64,000 bases of DNA from positions 124,001 through 188,000 of the forward strand of contig NZ_CP042912.1 of assembly GCF_008087665.1 (NCBI RefSeq), written 5' to 3'. This DNA is from Mariniblastus fucicola (lineage in GTDB: Bacteria > Planctomycetota > Planctomycetia > Pirellulales > Pirellulaceae). The translations under genes and the position numbers were made by a program. Each line of letters begins with the position of its first letter. Within the stretch, counting starts at the first letter, position 1. Under the pieces are notes generated by a model. It was not told the origin of the DNA. It saw only the letters and a list, made by a program, of their open reading frames with translations, and ran no database searches. This document shows positions 39,150-49,576 of this stretch, in pieces.

Positions 39150-40160
39150 ATGAAAAAAGCGCTCATCACCGGTATCACTGGCCAGGATGGCTCCTACCTC
39201 GCCGAACTCCTTCTCGAAAAGGGATACGAAGTTCACGGCATCGTTCGTCGCAGTAGCTCGTTCAACACTCAGCGAATCGATCACATTTATCAGGATCCGC
39301 ATGAAAAAACACCGAAGCTGTTTTTGCACTACGGCGATCTGACCGACGGACAAGGCATTACGAATCTGGTTTTGGACGTGGAGCCGGATGAGATTTATAA
39401 CCTTGGCGCTCAAAGCCACGTACGCGTCTCGTTTGATGCTCCTGCCTACACGGTAAGCGTTGTGGGCATTGGCGCATTGAATATTCTGGAAGCTGCTCGC
39501 CAATTGAAGCAAACGAAAGAAACTCGCGTCTATCAGGCATCTTCGTCGGAGATGTACGGTGACGTGTTCGAGACACCGCAGACGGAAAAGACTCCGTTTT
39601 GTCCGCAGTCGCCTTATGCTTGTGCGAAAGTTTATGCGTTTCATCAAACGGTCAACTATCGCAACGCTTACGACATGTTTGCGGTTAATGGAATTCTGTT
39701 CAATCACGAATCACCTCGTCGTGGTGAAACGTTTGTAACACGCAAGATCACACGTGCAGCGACTCGGATCAAGCTGGGTCTGCAGGAGAAATTGTATCTT
39801 GGCAACCTCGATGCAAAACGTGACTGGGGTTATGCCAAAGACTATGTCGAAGGCATGTGGATGATGCTTCAGGCAGAAAAGCCGGACGACTACGTGTTGG
39901 CGACAGGCGAAACGCAAACGATTCGCCAATTCCTGGATTACACCTTTGAGTACCTGGATCTTGATTGGAACAAGTACGTCGAGATCGATCCCCGCTACTT
40001 CCGTCCAACGGAAGTGAACTTGCTGCTAGGTGACTGCACCAAAGCGAAAGAAAAGCTTGGCTGGGTCGCCAAAACCAGCTGTAAGGAATTGGCCGAGTTG
40101 ATGGTCGATCATGACCTTGAATTGGCGCAACAGGAAACTGTCCAAAGTGGTATCGCTTAG
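39150..40160 (+). CDS. gmd: GDP-mannose 4,6-dehydratase
   Basis: 336 residues. It has [21 protein letters not shown] split over the NADP site, [28 protein letters not shown] (Ser) and [10 protein letters not shown] (Tyr-Lys), plus the [14 protein letters not shown] signature of Gmd. It converts GDP-mannose to GDP-4-keto-6-deoxymannose for Fcl. No GDP-mannose pyrophosphorylase is in the window. It begins 40 bases after ugd. Confidence 0.95.
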   Translation: MKKALITGITGQDGSYLAELLLEKGYEVHGIVRRSSSFNTQRIDHIYQDPHEKTPKLFLHYGDLTDGQGITNLVLDVEPDEIYNLGAQSHVRVSFDAPAYTVSVVGIGALNILEAARQLKQTKETRVYQASSSEMYGDVFETPQTEKTPFCPQSPYACAKVYAFHQTVNYRNAYDMFAVNGILFNHESPRRGETFVTRKITRAATRIKLGLQEKLYLGNLDAKRDWGYAKDYVEGMWMMLQAEKPDDYVLATGETQTIRQFLDYTFEYLDLDWNKYVEIDPRYFRPTEVNLLLGDCTKAKEKLGWVAKTSCKELAELMVDHDLELAQQETVQSGIA

Positions 40161-40265
40161 TCTTTCCTGTCGGTTTCGATGCGGTTGTTTGGTGTTGGCG
40201 ACCGAAGATCGAAACGGCGATAGTTTTCGGGCAATTTGCCCAATGTTTTCTTTTTATAAAGGTAT

Positions 40266-41258
40266 TTGAGTATCCCCAATCCTTACCTACTGACTGGCTG
40301 TGCCGGATTTATCGGAGCACGAACGGCGCAGTTGCTTCTTGACGAGGGTCATGAAGTTGTCGGCATCGACAACATGAATGATTACTACGATGTGCGGCTT
40401 AAAGAGCATCGCCTGAATCTCTTGAAGGAGTACGGTTCATTTGAGTTTCGTCAGATCGACGTCGAGCATACAAACGACGTGTTGGATCTCTTTGCAGAGT
40501 ATCAGTTCAAAACGGTACTGAATTTGGCTGCGAGAGCGGGCGTGCGGTACAGCATGGTCAATCCGTTTATCTACATGGGGACAAATGGAATGGGAACGCT
40601 GAACTTGCTTGAGGGGATGCGAGAGCACGGTGGAAAGAAATTCGTTTTGGCTTCGACGTCTTCGCTCTACGCGGGACAACCAATGCCGTTTTTGGAATCG
40701 CTGCCGGTGAATACGCCGATCTCTCCGTATGCATCAAGCAAAAAATCAGCGGAAGCGATGTCATTTACTTACCATCATCTTTACGGAATCGACGTTTCGA
40801 TTCTGCGCTATTTTACCGTATACGGACCAGCTGATCGTCCCGACATGGCAATCCATCGTTTCATACAGTGGATTGATAAAGGCGTGCCGATCAAACTCTA
40901 CGGTGACGGCGAACAATCTCGCGACTTTACTTTCGTGGACGATATTGCAAACGGAACAATCGCCGCAACCAGGCCGCTCGGGTACGAGATCATCAATCTT
41001 GGTGGCGGTAACAATCCAATCACGATCAACTCTGTAATAGAAAAAATCGAAAACCTGCTGGGCAAGAAGGCTGAGATCAATCGTTTGCCAATGCACAAGG
41101 CTGACATGGTTTCGACTTGGGCGAATATTGACAAGGCAGGTGAAAAGTTGGGTTGGGGTCCAGGAATCTCACTTGATGAAGGCTTGGAGCGCTGCGTGAA
41201 CTGGTATCGAGAAAACCTTCCTTGGTCGGCGACGATTGACCTTGGGGCAAAAAACTGA
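40266..41258 (+). CDS. UDP-glucuronate 4-epimerase-type sugar nucleotide epimerase (second copy)
   Basis: 330 residues. It uses a TTG start ([18 protein letters not shown]) with AAAGGTA upstream. [17 protein letters not shown] and the Ser/Tyr/Lys set ([16 protein letters not shown]) are as in the first copy at 33155. Long stretches are identical, for example [12 protein letters not shown] and [20 protein letters not shown]-GlcA to UDP-GalA role is likely for at least one copy, and the other may act on a related sugar nucleotide. Confidence 0.85.
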   Translation: MSIPNPYLLTGCAGFIGARTAQLLLDEGHEVVGIDNMNDYYDVRLKEHRLNLLKEYGSFEFRQIDVEHTNDVLDLFAEYQFKTVLNLAARAGVRYSMVNPFIYMGTNGMGTLNLLEGMREHGGKKFVLASTSSLYAGQPMPFLESLPVNTPISPYASSKKSAEAMSFTYHHLYGIDVSILRYFTVYGPADRPDMAIHRFIQWIDKGVPIKLYGDGEQSRDFTFVDDIANGTIAATRPLGYEIINLGGGNNPITINSVIEKIENLLGKKAEINRLPMHKADMVSTWANIDKAGEKLGWGPGISLDEGLERCVNWYRENLPWSATIDLGAKN

Positions 41259-41340
41259 ACGCTTGCCACTGTCCGGAACCAGGAGCAGCAAGTTTGCATC
41301 TCCAACTGGGCAAATCACACAAAGTATGGTTAAAGACAAT

Positions 41341-42426
41341 ATGAAAATTCTGGTAACGGGCGCTGCAGGCTTTATTGGGAGCAATCTTTGTCGTTACTTG
41401 TTGAATGACTGTTCCCACTCGGTTGTTGCAGTGGATAGCCTGACCTATGCAGGCAACTTGGCCTCGCTGGACGATTTGCGGTCAGACGATCGCTTCATAT
41501 TCGTTGCCGCAAGCATATGTCATGAAGACGCAATGAAAGGCATCTTTGAAACGCAACAGCCGGATGCCGTAATGCACCTTGCGGCTGAGTCACACGTGGA
41601 CCGTTCGATTGATGGGCCGGACGAGTTTATTCAAACCAACATCGTAGGAACCTATAAGCTATTGCAAATATCTCGCAACTACTTCGAGTCCCTTGAAGCG
41701 AGCAGAAAAGAAGTTTTCCGCTTTCATCATATTTCAACCGATGAAGTGTACGGTTCGCTCGAACCTGATGCCCCTGCCTTTTCGGAGAAAACGCCTTACG
41801 ACCCCCACTCGCCATATTCAGCCAGTAAAGCAGCCTCCGACCACTTGGTCAGAGCTTGGTGTGATACATATGGGCTCCCTGTTGTACTGACGAATTGTTC
41901 AAACAACTATGGACCCTACCAATTTCCAGAAAAGCTGATTCCGGTGGTGATCCTGAAAGCGATACGGGGTGAACCAATACCCGTGTACGGAAAGGGTGAA
42001 AACATACGTGATTGGTTATACGTCAGAGATCATGTCCGTGCTCTTGAGCTTGTATTGACGAAAGGGCACGTCGGCGAAACGTACAATATTGGCGGTGACA
42101 ACGAGCAACGAAATATCGACCTTGTCAACATGGTCTGCAAGATTTTGGACGAGGTTAGCCCGCCGATTCAGAACGGACTGAGTATCGATTCCTACTCAGA
42201 GTTGATCACTTTTGTGAAAGACCGCCCCGGGCACGACATGCGCTATGCAATTGATGCTTCAAAAATCAAGCAAGGGCTCGGTTGGGCTCCGGAAGAAGAT
42301 TTCGCAAGTGGCTTTCGGAAAACGATATCGTGGTATCTCGAAAATGAGGCTTGGTGGAAAGAGATTCTGTCAGGGAATTATCAATTGTCGCGTCAAGGCT
42401 TGTCGCCCACAGGAGAGTCATCGTGA
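41341..42426 (+). CDS. rfbB: dTDP-glucose 4,6-dehydratase
   Basis: 361 residues. NAD site [35 protein letters not shown], catalytic STDEVYG and [13 protein letters not shown] are the canonical RmlB motifs. It makes dTDP-4-keto-6-deoxyglucose. Frames extend back to 41236, but the ATG at 41341 (or 41326) fits the family. The following rfbA overlaps its end by four bases. Confidence 0.95.
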   Translation: MKILVTGAAGFIGSNLCRYLLNDCSHSVVAVDSLTYAGNLASLDDLRSDDRFIFVAASICHEDAMKGIFETQQPDAVMHLAAESHVDRSIDGPDEFIQTNIVGTYKLLQISRNYFESLEASRKEVFRFHHISTDEVYGSLEPDAPAFSEKTPYDPHSPYSASKAASDHLVRAWCDTYGLPVVLTNCSNNYGPYQFPEKLIPVVILKAIRGEPIPVYGKGENIRDWLYVRDHVRALELVLTKGHVGETYNIGGDNEQRNIDLVNMVCKILDEVSPPIQNGLSIDSYSELITFVKDRPGHDMRYAIDASKIKQGLGWAPEEDFASGFRKTISWYLENEAWWKEILSGNYQLSRQGLSPTGESS

Positions 42427-43283
42427 AAGGCATTATCTTAGCTGGCGGATCTGGGACTCGTTTGCATCCATTGACGGTTGCCGTTAGTAAGCAACTTCTT
42501 CCAGTTTACGACAAGCCAATGATCTACTATCCGCTGTCAGTATTGATGCTGGCTGGAATCAGGGAGGTACTGATCATATCGACACCCCATGACCTTCCTC
42601 AATTTAAACGACTTTTAGGCGATGGAGCGAACTTGGGTTGCAGGTTTACCTATGCGGTGCAGGAAGTCCCCAACGGACTCGCACAAGCGTTCGTCATCGG
42701 TGCGGAGTTTATCAGTGACGACAAAGTTGCATTGATTCTTGGCGACAATATTTTCTACGGTTCCGGATTCGCGAATCTAATTCGGCAGCAAAACAATCCA
42801 AGCGGCGGCGTTGTTTTTGCATACGAAGTGAAAAATCCATCTGCGTATGGCGTAGTTGAGTTTGACGAGAACGGAAGAGCGGTTTCGCTAGAGGAAAAAC
42901 CGGAAAACCCAAAATCAAATTTTGCGATTCCGGGCATTTATTTTTACGACAATCAAGTCGTGGACATAGCGAAAAACCTTCAGCCATCAGCACGTGGCGA
43001 ATATGAAATAACCGACGTCAACAAGGAGTATTTGAGGCGTGAACAATTGAAAGTTGCACAATTGAGTCGTGGTGTCGCATGGCTGGATACTGGGACGTTT
43101 ACTTCGTTGGCTGATGCCAGTGATTACGTAAGGGTAATTCAGCAAAGACAGGGTCTTAGCATTGGTTGTATTGAAGAAGTTGCATTCCGCGAAGGTTTCA
43201 TCAAGCACAACGACTTGATTTCACTTGCGGAAAAATACGGTAAAAGCGGATATGGTGACTACTTGAAAGGGCTGCCCAAATGA
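42423..43283 (+). CDS. rfbA: Glucose-1-phosphate thymidylyltransferase
   Basis: 286 residues. It has the nucleotidyltransferase signature [16 protein letters not shown], then [19 protein letters not shown] and LGDNIFYG (metal-binding Asp). The GTG start at 42423 overlaps the rfbB stop and has a GGAG site, giving the normal N-terminus. It makes dTDP-glucose for RfbB. It is coupled on both sides by 4-base overlaps. Confidence 0.95.
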   Translation: MKGIILAGGSGTRLHPLTVAVSKQLLPVYDKPMIYYPLSVLMLAGIREVLIISTPHDLPQFKRLLGDGANLGCRFTYAVQEVPNGLAQAFVIGAEFISDDKVALILGDNIFYGSGFANLIRQQNNPSGGVVFAYEVKNPSAYGVVEFDENGRAVSLEEKPENPKSNFAIPGIYFYDNQVVDIAKNLQPSARGEYEITDVNKEYLRREQLKVAQLSRGVAWLDTGTFTSLADASDYVRVIQQRQGLSIGCIEEVAFREGFIKHNDLISLAEKYGKSGYGDYLKGLPK

Positions 43284-44161
43284 TTGCACTTCTCGGATCT
43301 ACGGGATATGTCGGCAAGTACTTCGCCAAACATTTGGCAGATCAGAACATTGATTTTCTAACTCTGAGCCGCAGTGACACTGCTGGCTACTCTGTAGACA
43401 GCCTTGCGGCCAAATTAAGAAAAGAGCGAGTAGATTTTCTAATATGCGCCGCTGGGTTCACTGGCAAACCCAATGTCGATGCGTGTGAAATACAAAAAAG
43501 TGAGTGTATTGATGGTAATGCAGTCCTGCCAGGATTCTTGTCGCGCGTCGCTGCAGATGTTGGGATTAGATGGGGACACGTTTCATCTGGCTGCATCTAC
43601 AACGGAGAATCGCCGAGTAAGGACGGTTTTAAAGAAACAGACGCACCAAATTTTTCTTTCCGTACCAACAACTGCAGTTTTTACTCTGGAACCAAGGCTC
43701 TTGGTGAAGAGGTTCTGGCAGATGATAGAAATTGTTTTGTTTGGAGGTTGAGGATTCCATTCAGCAACGTTGATTCGCCACGAAATTACCTTTCGAAACT
43801 TATGCGGTACGACCGTCTATTGGAAGCGCGAAACAGTCTTTCAAACTTGGATGACTATGTTCGCGCATGTCTAAAATGCGTTACAGGTTCAGTCCCAACG
43901 GGAGTGTATAACTTGACGAATCCAGGTTCGGTAACGACACGGCAAGTGGTCGAAAAAATGCTGGAGCTGGGCGTTGCAAAAGGTGATTTCTCATTTTTTG
44001 ACGACGAGGCAGCGTTTATGATCTCTGCAGCGAAAACCCCGAGATCAAATTGTGTTTTGAATTCTCAAAAGGCCGTTGATGCAGGATTGGAAATGCCAGA
44101 TGTTCTCGATTCGATTGAGCGTTCTTTGCAGAATTGGCAATCTGAATGCGAAAAAAAATAA
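43280..44161 (+). CDS. RmlD-like NAD(P)-dependent sugar-nucleotide reductase, probably epimerase/reductase
   Basis: 293 residues, SDR. It opens [16 protein letters not shown] and has [15 protein letters not shown], followed by SSGCIYNG and [10 protein letters not shown]. The pattern is that of the plant/viral nucleotide-rhamnose synthase/epimerase-reductase (NRS/ER) rather than bacterial RmlD. No rmlC is present beside rfbB-rfbA, so this protein may carry out both 3,5-epimerisation and 4-reduction to dTDP-L-rhamnose. Its ATG overlaps the rfbA stop by four bases. Confidence 0.75.
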   Translation: MIALLGSTGYVGKYFAKHLADQNIDFLTLSRSDTAGYSVDSLAAKLRKERVDFLICAAGFTGKPNVDACEIQKSECIDGNAVLPGFLSRVAADVGIRWGHVSSGCIYNGESPSKDGFKETDAPNFSFRTNNCSFYSGTKALGEEVLADDRNCFVWRLRIPFSNVDSPRNYLSKLMRYDRLLEARNSLSNLDDYVRACLKCVTGSVPTGVYNLTNPGSVTTRQVVEKMLELGVAKGDFSFFDDEAAFMISAAKTPRSNCVLNSQKAVDAGLEMPDVLDSIERSLQNWQSECEKK

Positions 44162-44170
44162 GGAAAGAAT

Positions 44171-44842
44171 TTGTCTCAACCCAACCAGTTTAATCCAGCA
44201 TACGTCGGGTCAAGATCCGACGTTCGAAATCTTGTACCTCAGGCCGTCAATAAGCTGCTCGATGTAGGGTGCTCCAACGGATCGTTGGGCAAGCAACTCA
44301 AACAGGATATACCTGAGCTAACTGTGCATGGCATTGACTATGACGAAGCGATGCTTCGTGTTGCTGAAAAGTCACTTGACAAAGCATGTCGTGTTGACCT
44401 CAACGAAAGACCAATTCAAACTGATTTCTTGGAGAAGTACCAATGCATTCTATTTGCCGATATTTTGGAGCACTTAGCCTATCCAACTGAAATTCTGAGC
44501 CACTTTGTCGAAAACCATTTGGCACCTGATGGTTGTGTTGTTGTCAGCGTTCCGAATGCTTCACATTTAACGATGTTGTTTTCATTGTTGAAGTGCCGTT
44601 TGCCTGCGAGAGATCGCGGCATTTTTGATCGCACTCATCTTCGTTGGTTTTGTAAGGCTAACGTCTATGAATTGGCGGAAAGTGTTGGAATGGTTGTTGT
44701 CGATATGAAGCGGAATTATCGATTTCGTGATCAGCCGGGTGGAAAATTGAATCGAATGGCAAGACCGATTGGTCAAGTACTATGGCCGTTCAGGGAGTTT
44801 CTTGCATATCAGTATGTTGTTCGGTTTGAATATCGAACCTGA
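44171..44842 (+). CDS. Class I SAM-dependent methyltransferase
   Basis: 223 residues. Motif I LLDVGCSNGSLGKQL, then the acidic HGIDYDEAML, FADILEHLAYP (motif II) and VVSVPNASH place it among the methionine-biosynthesis-like methyltransferases (Methyltransf_11/23). A TTG start at 44171 is preceded by AAGGAAAG. In this position it probably O-methylates a sugar, but the target is not known. Its end overlaps the flippase start. Confidence 0.8.
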   Translation: MSQPNQFNPAYVGSRSDVRNLVPQAVNKLLDVGCSNGSLGKQLKQDIPELTVHGIDYDEAMLRVAEKSLDKACRVDLNERPIQTDFLEKYQCILFADILEHLAYPTEILSHFVENHLAPDGCVVVSVPNASHLTMLFSLLKCRLPARDRGIFDRTHLRWFCKANVYELAESVGMVVVDMKRNYRFRDQPGGKLNRMARPIGQVLWPFREFLAYQYVVRFEYRT

Positions 44843-46373
44843 AACAATTGCACCTGTTCCCAAGAACTCGTCCAAGCTTTTCAGTGATGCAGGTGGTGGC
44901 GCTGAAGTTATCAAAGTTGGACTTGGGAGGTCGTTTTTAGGCAGCACTTTGGTGACAGCGGTCGCGAACGTGTTGGTTGGGGCAATTGCGTTGTTGGCTT
45001 CAATTCCAATTCAAAAATTGCTTCACCCAAGCGATTATGGACTGCTTGGAATGGTAGTTTTTTTTGTTGGCCTTGCCAACATTTTAAAAGACGGAGGTCT
45101 CTCTGCTGCCACTGTCCAGCGGAAAAACTTTTTGGAAATTCATGCGTCTACACTATTTTGGGTCAATGTAGGACTAGGCTTAGTCGCGGCGACTACTATC
45201 GCCATTTCTGGTCCACTGTTCGCATGGATTTACTCTGAACCACGATTGAAGCCCATTGCTCCGCTTTTGGCAATTCCAATCTTCATTTCTTCTCTTTCGC
45301 AACAGCATCTTGCAATTCTACGTCGAAATTTACACTTCCGCTCCATCGCAATCATTCGGGTAGCTTCAGCGATCATTTCAGCTGGAGTGGCGTTTGGAGT
45401 GGCTTATGTTTTTCGAAACTACATCGCGATCATCGCAATGCAGATTACTTCTGGACTCTTGACTTTGGTCGGTGCTTGGGTTGCAGCTAAGTGGATGCCA
45501 AAGTTCAGGGTTAATTTCTCCGAAACACTTGGATTCCTTGGTTTTGGCAAGAACGTCACCTTTTTTTCGATAATGGTTTACTTCACGAGAAATTTGGATA
45601 ATTTTTTGATTGGTAGGCAGTTCGGAACTATAGAACTTGGTCAGTATACGCGGGCATATGCATATCTGTTGAATCCACTTTCCCAAGTTACATCTCCAGT
45701 AAACGGGGTTTTAAACAGTTATTTGCCAAAACTTTTAGATGAGCCGGCGAAGTTTAGACGCATTTACGTAAAGTGTATCGAGACCGTCCTGTTAGCCGCT
45801 TGTCCAATAGGTATCGTTGCAGTTTCGACGGCGGATCTGTTGGTAGAAGCCGTGTTCGGAAACGCTTGGTTGACAAGTGGCCAAGTAATCAGAGTCTTGG
45901 GAATTTGTTTGTTCGCTCAGCCCTTAACTTCTCTGTTGGGAGCTTTGTTTCTGTCTCAAGACAGGTCAAGAGAAATGGTCCGGTGCGGTGTCTGGACAAG
46001 CTTGGTTACTGTCGCATCTTTTTTCCTTGGTCTGCCATGGGGGGCTTTAGGCGTAGCGGTCGCATACACATCTGCCTTTTTTCTGTTGCAGTTGCCGCTT
46101 GCAATTTATTTTTCTGGCGGGCGTGGGATTGTTCGTAGTAACGAGCTTGTGTCGATAATTGTGAGTCACCTCGGATATGTCTTTTGCGCCCTTGCCATAA
46201 CGCTGAGCTATCGATATTGGATTTTTGACCAGCAAGAATCACTGTTGATCTCTCTCTTGGTGATTTGCGTGGTTTCCCCAATAGCTTGCGCATTTGTTTT
46301 TACAAGGAAGCGAGCCCTCATTATCGAGCTAGTTTGTTTGGCCAAGAACTTTGTATTTACGAGGTCGTCGTAA
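44814..46373 (+). CDS. Wzx-like polysaccharide flippase (MOP superfamily)
   Basis: 519 residues with about 12-14 predicted helices. LGSTLVTAVANVLVGAIALL, LHPSDYGLLGMVVFFVGLAN and the DGGLSAATVQR segment are characteristic of the PST/Wzx transporters, followed by repeated hydrophobic helices. It moves undecaprenyl-linked oligosaccharides across the inner membrane. It starts within the methyltransferase gene (ATG 44814) and is nearly contiguous with the next GT2 gene. Confidence 0.9.
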   Translation: MLFGLNIEPETIAPVPKNSSKLFSDAGGGAEVIKVGLGRSFLGSTLVTAVANVLVGAIALLASIPIQKLLHPSDYGLLGMVVFFVGLANILKDGGLSAATVQRKNFLEIHASTLFWVNVGLGLVAATTIAISGPLFAWIYSEPRLKPIAPLLAIPIFISSLSQQHLAILRRNLHFRSIAIIRVASAIISAGVAFGVAYVFRNYIAIIAMQITSGLLTLVGAWVAAKWMPKFRVNFSETLGFLGFGKNVTFFSIMVYFTRNLDNFLIGRQFGTIELGQYTRAYAYLLNPLSQVTSPVNGVLNSYLPKLLDEPAKFRRIYVKCIETVLLAACPIGIVAVSTADLLVEAVFGNAWLTSGQVIRVLGICLFAQPLTSLLGALFLSQDRSREMVRCGVWTSLVTVASFFLGLPWGALGVAVAYTSAFFLLQLPLAIYFSGGRGIVRSNELVSIIVSHLGYVFCALAITLSYRYWIFDQQESLLISLLVICVVSPIACAFVFTRKRALIIELVCLAKNFVFTRSS

Positions 46374-46374
46374 T

Positions 46375-47379
46375 ATGGGGAGTGTGTCACCTGATTCGGA
46401 GCTTCAGTCATTAAGCTTTTCGAACCGCGTTTTGGCATTGGTCGTTACATTTAACGGTGAAAAATATATACGTGAATGCTTGCGGCGACTATTGGAGTCC
46501 GAGTTGCCAACGGATGTACTGGTCGTGGACAACAATTCGAGCGACCAGACGACGAAGATAATTGCTGATGAATTTCCTGAGGTACATTTGTATCATTCGC
46601 AACGGAATCTTGGTTTTGGACGAGCCAACAACGTGGGAATGAGGCAGTTTCTGAATTCGGATATGTCCTATCTATTCTTGGTCAACCAAGATCTATACGT
46701 CGAGCCCGATACTATCGGTGAACTAATCAAATTGATGGAAGGCGATTCAGAAATCGACATTTCAGGACCCGTGCAGCTTGATGGCACCGGGGAAAATGTT
46801 GATTTCATGTTCCGTAGATATTTGGCAAGGTTCACACCCACACTGTTGGATGACTTTCTGTTGAACGGAAAGCTGGAAGATTTTTATCCAACACGGTTCA
46901 TCAACGCTGCTGCGTGGATGATGTCTAAGGATTGCGTACGGAAACTTGGCGTATTCGATCCGTTGTTTCCCCACTACGGTGAAGATACGGACTACCTCAA
47001 CCGCGCTCGGTTTCACGGTTCAAAAGTCTGTGTTGCACCAAATGTGTTTGTAAGACATGATCGACCCCAAGTTCGTAACGTTAGCGGATTTAGAAAGAAG
47101 TCCAATTGGCACTTGGTCAAGAACTTCATTGTTCTAAAAGATGTTAATGAGAATATTGTTAGTGCAATAGGCAGGCTGCATTTAAAGTTGGTGCATCGAA
47201 CAGCAAAGGAACTGTTTGTAAATCGAGACATTGTTGGACTCTTGGCTTTAATGTCTGCGTCATTTCGGACCGTATTGGCGCTGCCGAAAATTCTGCGACA
47301 TAGAGGTGTATCAAGTGGCAGCGATGGTGCATTTATTTGCAATGGCTCCAATGATTCGAATGCCGAACAATCGGAATGA
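46375..47379 (+). CDS. Glycosyltransferase family 2 (rhamnosyltransferase-like)
   Basis: 334 residues, GT-A fold. VLALVVTFNGEKYIRECL, VVDNNSSDQTTKII, SQRNLGFGRANNVGM, FLVNQDLYVEPDTI and FDPLFPHYGEDTDYLNRA are the usual order in WbbL-type rhamnosyltransferases. dTDP-rhamnose genes are nearby. No membrane helix is seen, so it is a cytoplasmic or peripheral enzyme. It starts just after the flippase stop; an in-frame start at 46351 would overlap it. Confidence 0.85.
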   Translation: MGSVSPDSELQSLSFSNRVLALVVTFNGEKYIRECLRRLLESELPTDVLVVDNNSSDQTTKIIADEFPEVHLYHSQRNLGFGRANNVGMRQFLNSDMSYLFLVNQDLYVEPDTIGELIKLMEGDSEIDISGPVQLDGTGENVDFMFRRYLARFTPTLLDDFLLNGKLEDFYPTRFINAAAWMMSKDCVRKLGVFDPLFPHYGEDTDYLNRARFHGSKVCVAPNVFVRHDRPQVRNVSGFRKKSNWHLVKNFIVLKDVNENIVSAIGRLHLKLVHRTAKELFVNRDIVGLLALMSASFRTVLALPKILRHRGVSSGSDGAFICNGSNDSNAEQSE

Positions 47380-47455
47380 AATGGAATTGTCTGCGGTTGA
47401 AATGGGGCAAAAGCGACCGAGTTGTGATGTTTGGGATATATGTTCTAAGCAATGA

Positions 47456-48739
47456 GTGAGCTCATATTCAAGCGAATTCATCCAACGGGCGTCATTTCGT
47501 ACGGGAGACTGGCGTTGCAGTATCAAACAGCAATCTGGTCCTAGGGAGCCTGCAAAAGAAGTGTCGAACTGCAAAATTCTATACTTTCATCACTCTGTTG
47601 GCACTGGAGGCGCTCCGCGCAGTTTGGCATATTTAATAGCTGGACTGGATAGAACCAAATACGATCCGGTGGTTGTAGTTCCGAAAAAGTCCAGCAATGC
47701 ATTCGTCCGAGAGATTTTTGAGGCTGCCAATGCGACTGTACTTGAACATGTGGATATTCAGCCGTTTCATGGATCTCAGGTGGCGCCATACCATAGTTTT
47801 CGAAAAAGGGCACGTGCGCTTTGGGTATATCCAAAACTCGTTAGGGCTGCGAGGCAACTTGTTGGCGATGTCAAGCCAGACATCGTTCATTTGAACTCAA
47901 CTTGCCTGGTAGGCGCGGCAAAGGGGGCACATCAGGCGATAGCAGGGGTGCCTACAATTGCTCATGTGCGTGAGCCATTGTTGGAGAATTGGTGGGGCAG
48001 GAATCTTGCGTCCTTGAATCGAAAACATGTTGACTATTTTATCGGTATCGACCAATACGGTATCGATTCTCTCCAACTAAAAGAGAATGACGCATCTGTT
48101 ATCTTCAATTTCGTCGACAGGAAAAAATTCGCGCCGGTAAACGAGGAGGTTCGAGCAAAGTATCGAGAGAGCTTTGGGTGGAAGCCAGGCCAAACAGTGT
48201 TTCTCTCTCTTGCACGAATCGAGCCATACAACGGGGCTGCAGAGTTAGCCGAACTTGTCGGTGAATTGGACTCTCGCCTCGATAGATCGGCAACGTTTGT
48301 TTTTGCAGGCTTTCGCGAGACAGATACCGCGTATCAAACCCGAGCACGAACGGCAATTGGACTTAGTTCGCGATGTCATGCGCTCCAGTTCACTGAGGAT
48401 GTTGTCAAAGCAATCAATGCCGCAGATGTGATTGTAGTGCCTTATATTACTCCCCATAGTGCCCGCAGTGTTTTCGAAGCTGCGGCAATTGGGAAGCCAG
48501 CACTCGTCTCAAAAGTTCCAAATTTGGAAGAGCTGGTAGTAGATGGCAAGACGGGATTGGTTTTTGATTGGAAGTTGCCGGAATCCATCGTCGATCTGGT
48601 TAATCAATTGTGTTGTCCCATCCGTGAAACGCTGGGGACTGCAGCGTTTGAACGTGCCGCAGCAGAGTTTGATCAAGTTACGAATACGCTTAGAACGGAA
48701 GAAGTTTACCGTAAGCTTTTGCACTTGGAGGACAGCTGA
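47456..48739 (+). CDS. Glycosyltransferase of GT4/GT1 type
   Basis: Up to 427 residues. From about residue 40 (CKILYFHHSVGTGGAPRSLA) it shows the GT-B pattern: an N-terminal Rossmann domain, HLNSTCLVGAAKGAH, FLSLARIEPYNGAAELAEL and the late SARSVFEAAAIGKPALVSKV with a donor-binding Glu. The GTG at 47456 is in frame, but a GTG at 47561 following GGGAG would give the usual short N-terminus, so the start is uncertain. The sugar donor is unknown. Confidence 0.8.
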   Translation: MSSYSSEFIQRASFRTGDWRCSIKQQSGPREPAKEVSNCKILYFHHSVGTGGAPRSLAYLIAGLDRTKYDPVVVVPKKSSNAFVREIFEAANATVLEHVDIQPFHGSQVAPYHSFRKRARALWVYPKLVRAARQLVGDVKPDIVHLNSTCLVGAAKGAHQAIAGVPTIAHVREPLLENWWGRNLASLNRKHVDYFIGIDQYGIDSLQLKENDASVIFNFVDRKKFAPVNEEVRAKYRESFGWKPGQTVFLSLARIEPYNGAAELAELVGELDSRLDRSATFVFAGFRETDTAYQTRARTAIGLSSRCHALQFTEDVVKAINAADVIVVPYITPHSARSVFEAAAIGKPALVSKVPNLEELVVDGKTGLVFDWKLPESIVDLVNQLCCPIRETLGTAAFERAAAEFDQVTNTLRTEEVYRKLLHLEDS

Positions 48740-49542
48740 TGAACACCTCCATCGTTGGGGAGAAACTCATCATTTGCAGCGGGATGAAACGGTCCGGCTC
48801 TACATTGCAATTTAATATTGTCAGAGCGCTCTTGGCGGCAAATTCGATTGATTTTGAAAACTTAAAATACTTGCCGGGAGATCAACTTGGATTGCTCGCT
48901 AAAAGCAGGCAGCTTGGCAAGCCTGCGTTGCTGAAATGTCACGAACTCGAAAATGTCGTAAGTCTCGATCTACCCAAGATAATTCTATATACCGTTCGAG
49001 ATCCTCGCGACGCTTACCTGTCTGCAAAACTAAAATGGAACAAGGATATCGGAGATCTTCCAGAGATTGTTGATGCATTCGTCTGCAGTTATCGTTTAGC
49101 CAGCCGCACAGAGGGAGTCCTGATTCAAAGGTATGAAGAGTTGTTCGGCAATGAACGAGAAGCAATCGAGACGGTTGGGCAGTTTCTAGGTTTGAATTCT
49201 AATCAATCTGTGAAAGATTCAATATTGAATGAGGTTTCGGTTGAGAGTGTAAGAGCTGGTTTGGCGACAAGGATGCTGGTGGCGGCGCGGAATCGATTTC
49301 GTCCCATTCTGGTTAATTATCCAATAGCAAAAAAGATGTCTTGGCCACTTCGTGTTGGCTATTCGTTCTGGAATCATCGTCGATTGGCCAAAAGCAAAAC
49401 TCAGTTGCACATTGACCATATCTCTCGAAATAACGGACAGATCGGAATGTGGGAGAGCCAATTGGAATCAGCTGAACTGGACATGTTTGCGAACAAGTAC
49501 GCATCTGTCATTGAAGAAATGGGATATCGGAATTGCAAGTGA
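48739..49542 (+). CDS. Sulfotransferase
   Basis: 267 residues. It has 5'-phosphosulfate binding IICSGMKRSGSTLQFN near the N-terminus and a 3'-phosphate binding LYTVRDPRDAYLSAKLKW loop, the two PAPS contacts of sulfotransferases. It is linked to the upstream glycosyltransferase by a one-base stop/start overlap. It probably sulfates a sugar of the polysaccharide made by this cluster, with PAPS supplied by cysD-cysNC. It lacks membrane helices. Confidence 0.85.
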   Translation: MNTSIVGEKLIICSGMKRSGSTLQFNIVRALLAANSIDFENLKYLPGDQLGLLAKSRQLGKPALLKCHELENVVSLDLPKIILYTVRDPRDAYLSAKLKWNKDIGDLPEIVDAFVCSYRLASRTEGVLIQRYEELFGNEREAIETVGQFLGLNSNQSVKDSILNEVSVESVRAGLATRMLVAARNRFRPILVNYPIAKKMSWPLRVGYSFWNHRRLAKSKTQLHIDHISRNNGQIGMWESQLESAELDMFANKYASVIEEMGYRNCK

Positions 49543-49576
49543 CGTTGAATTCAATTTGCAATGAGTGGAAGATCAG

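Noticed and set aside
38469-39707. 412-residue open frame on the minus strand
   Set aside because: It is antisense to the well-supported ugd and gmd genes and carries no recognisable motifs; long antisense frames are common in this codon usage.
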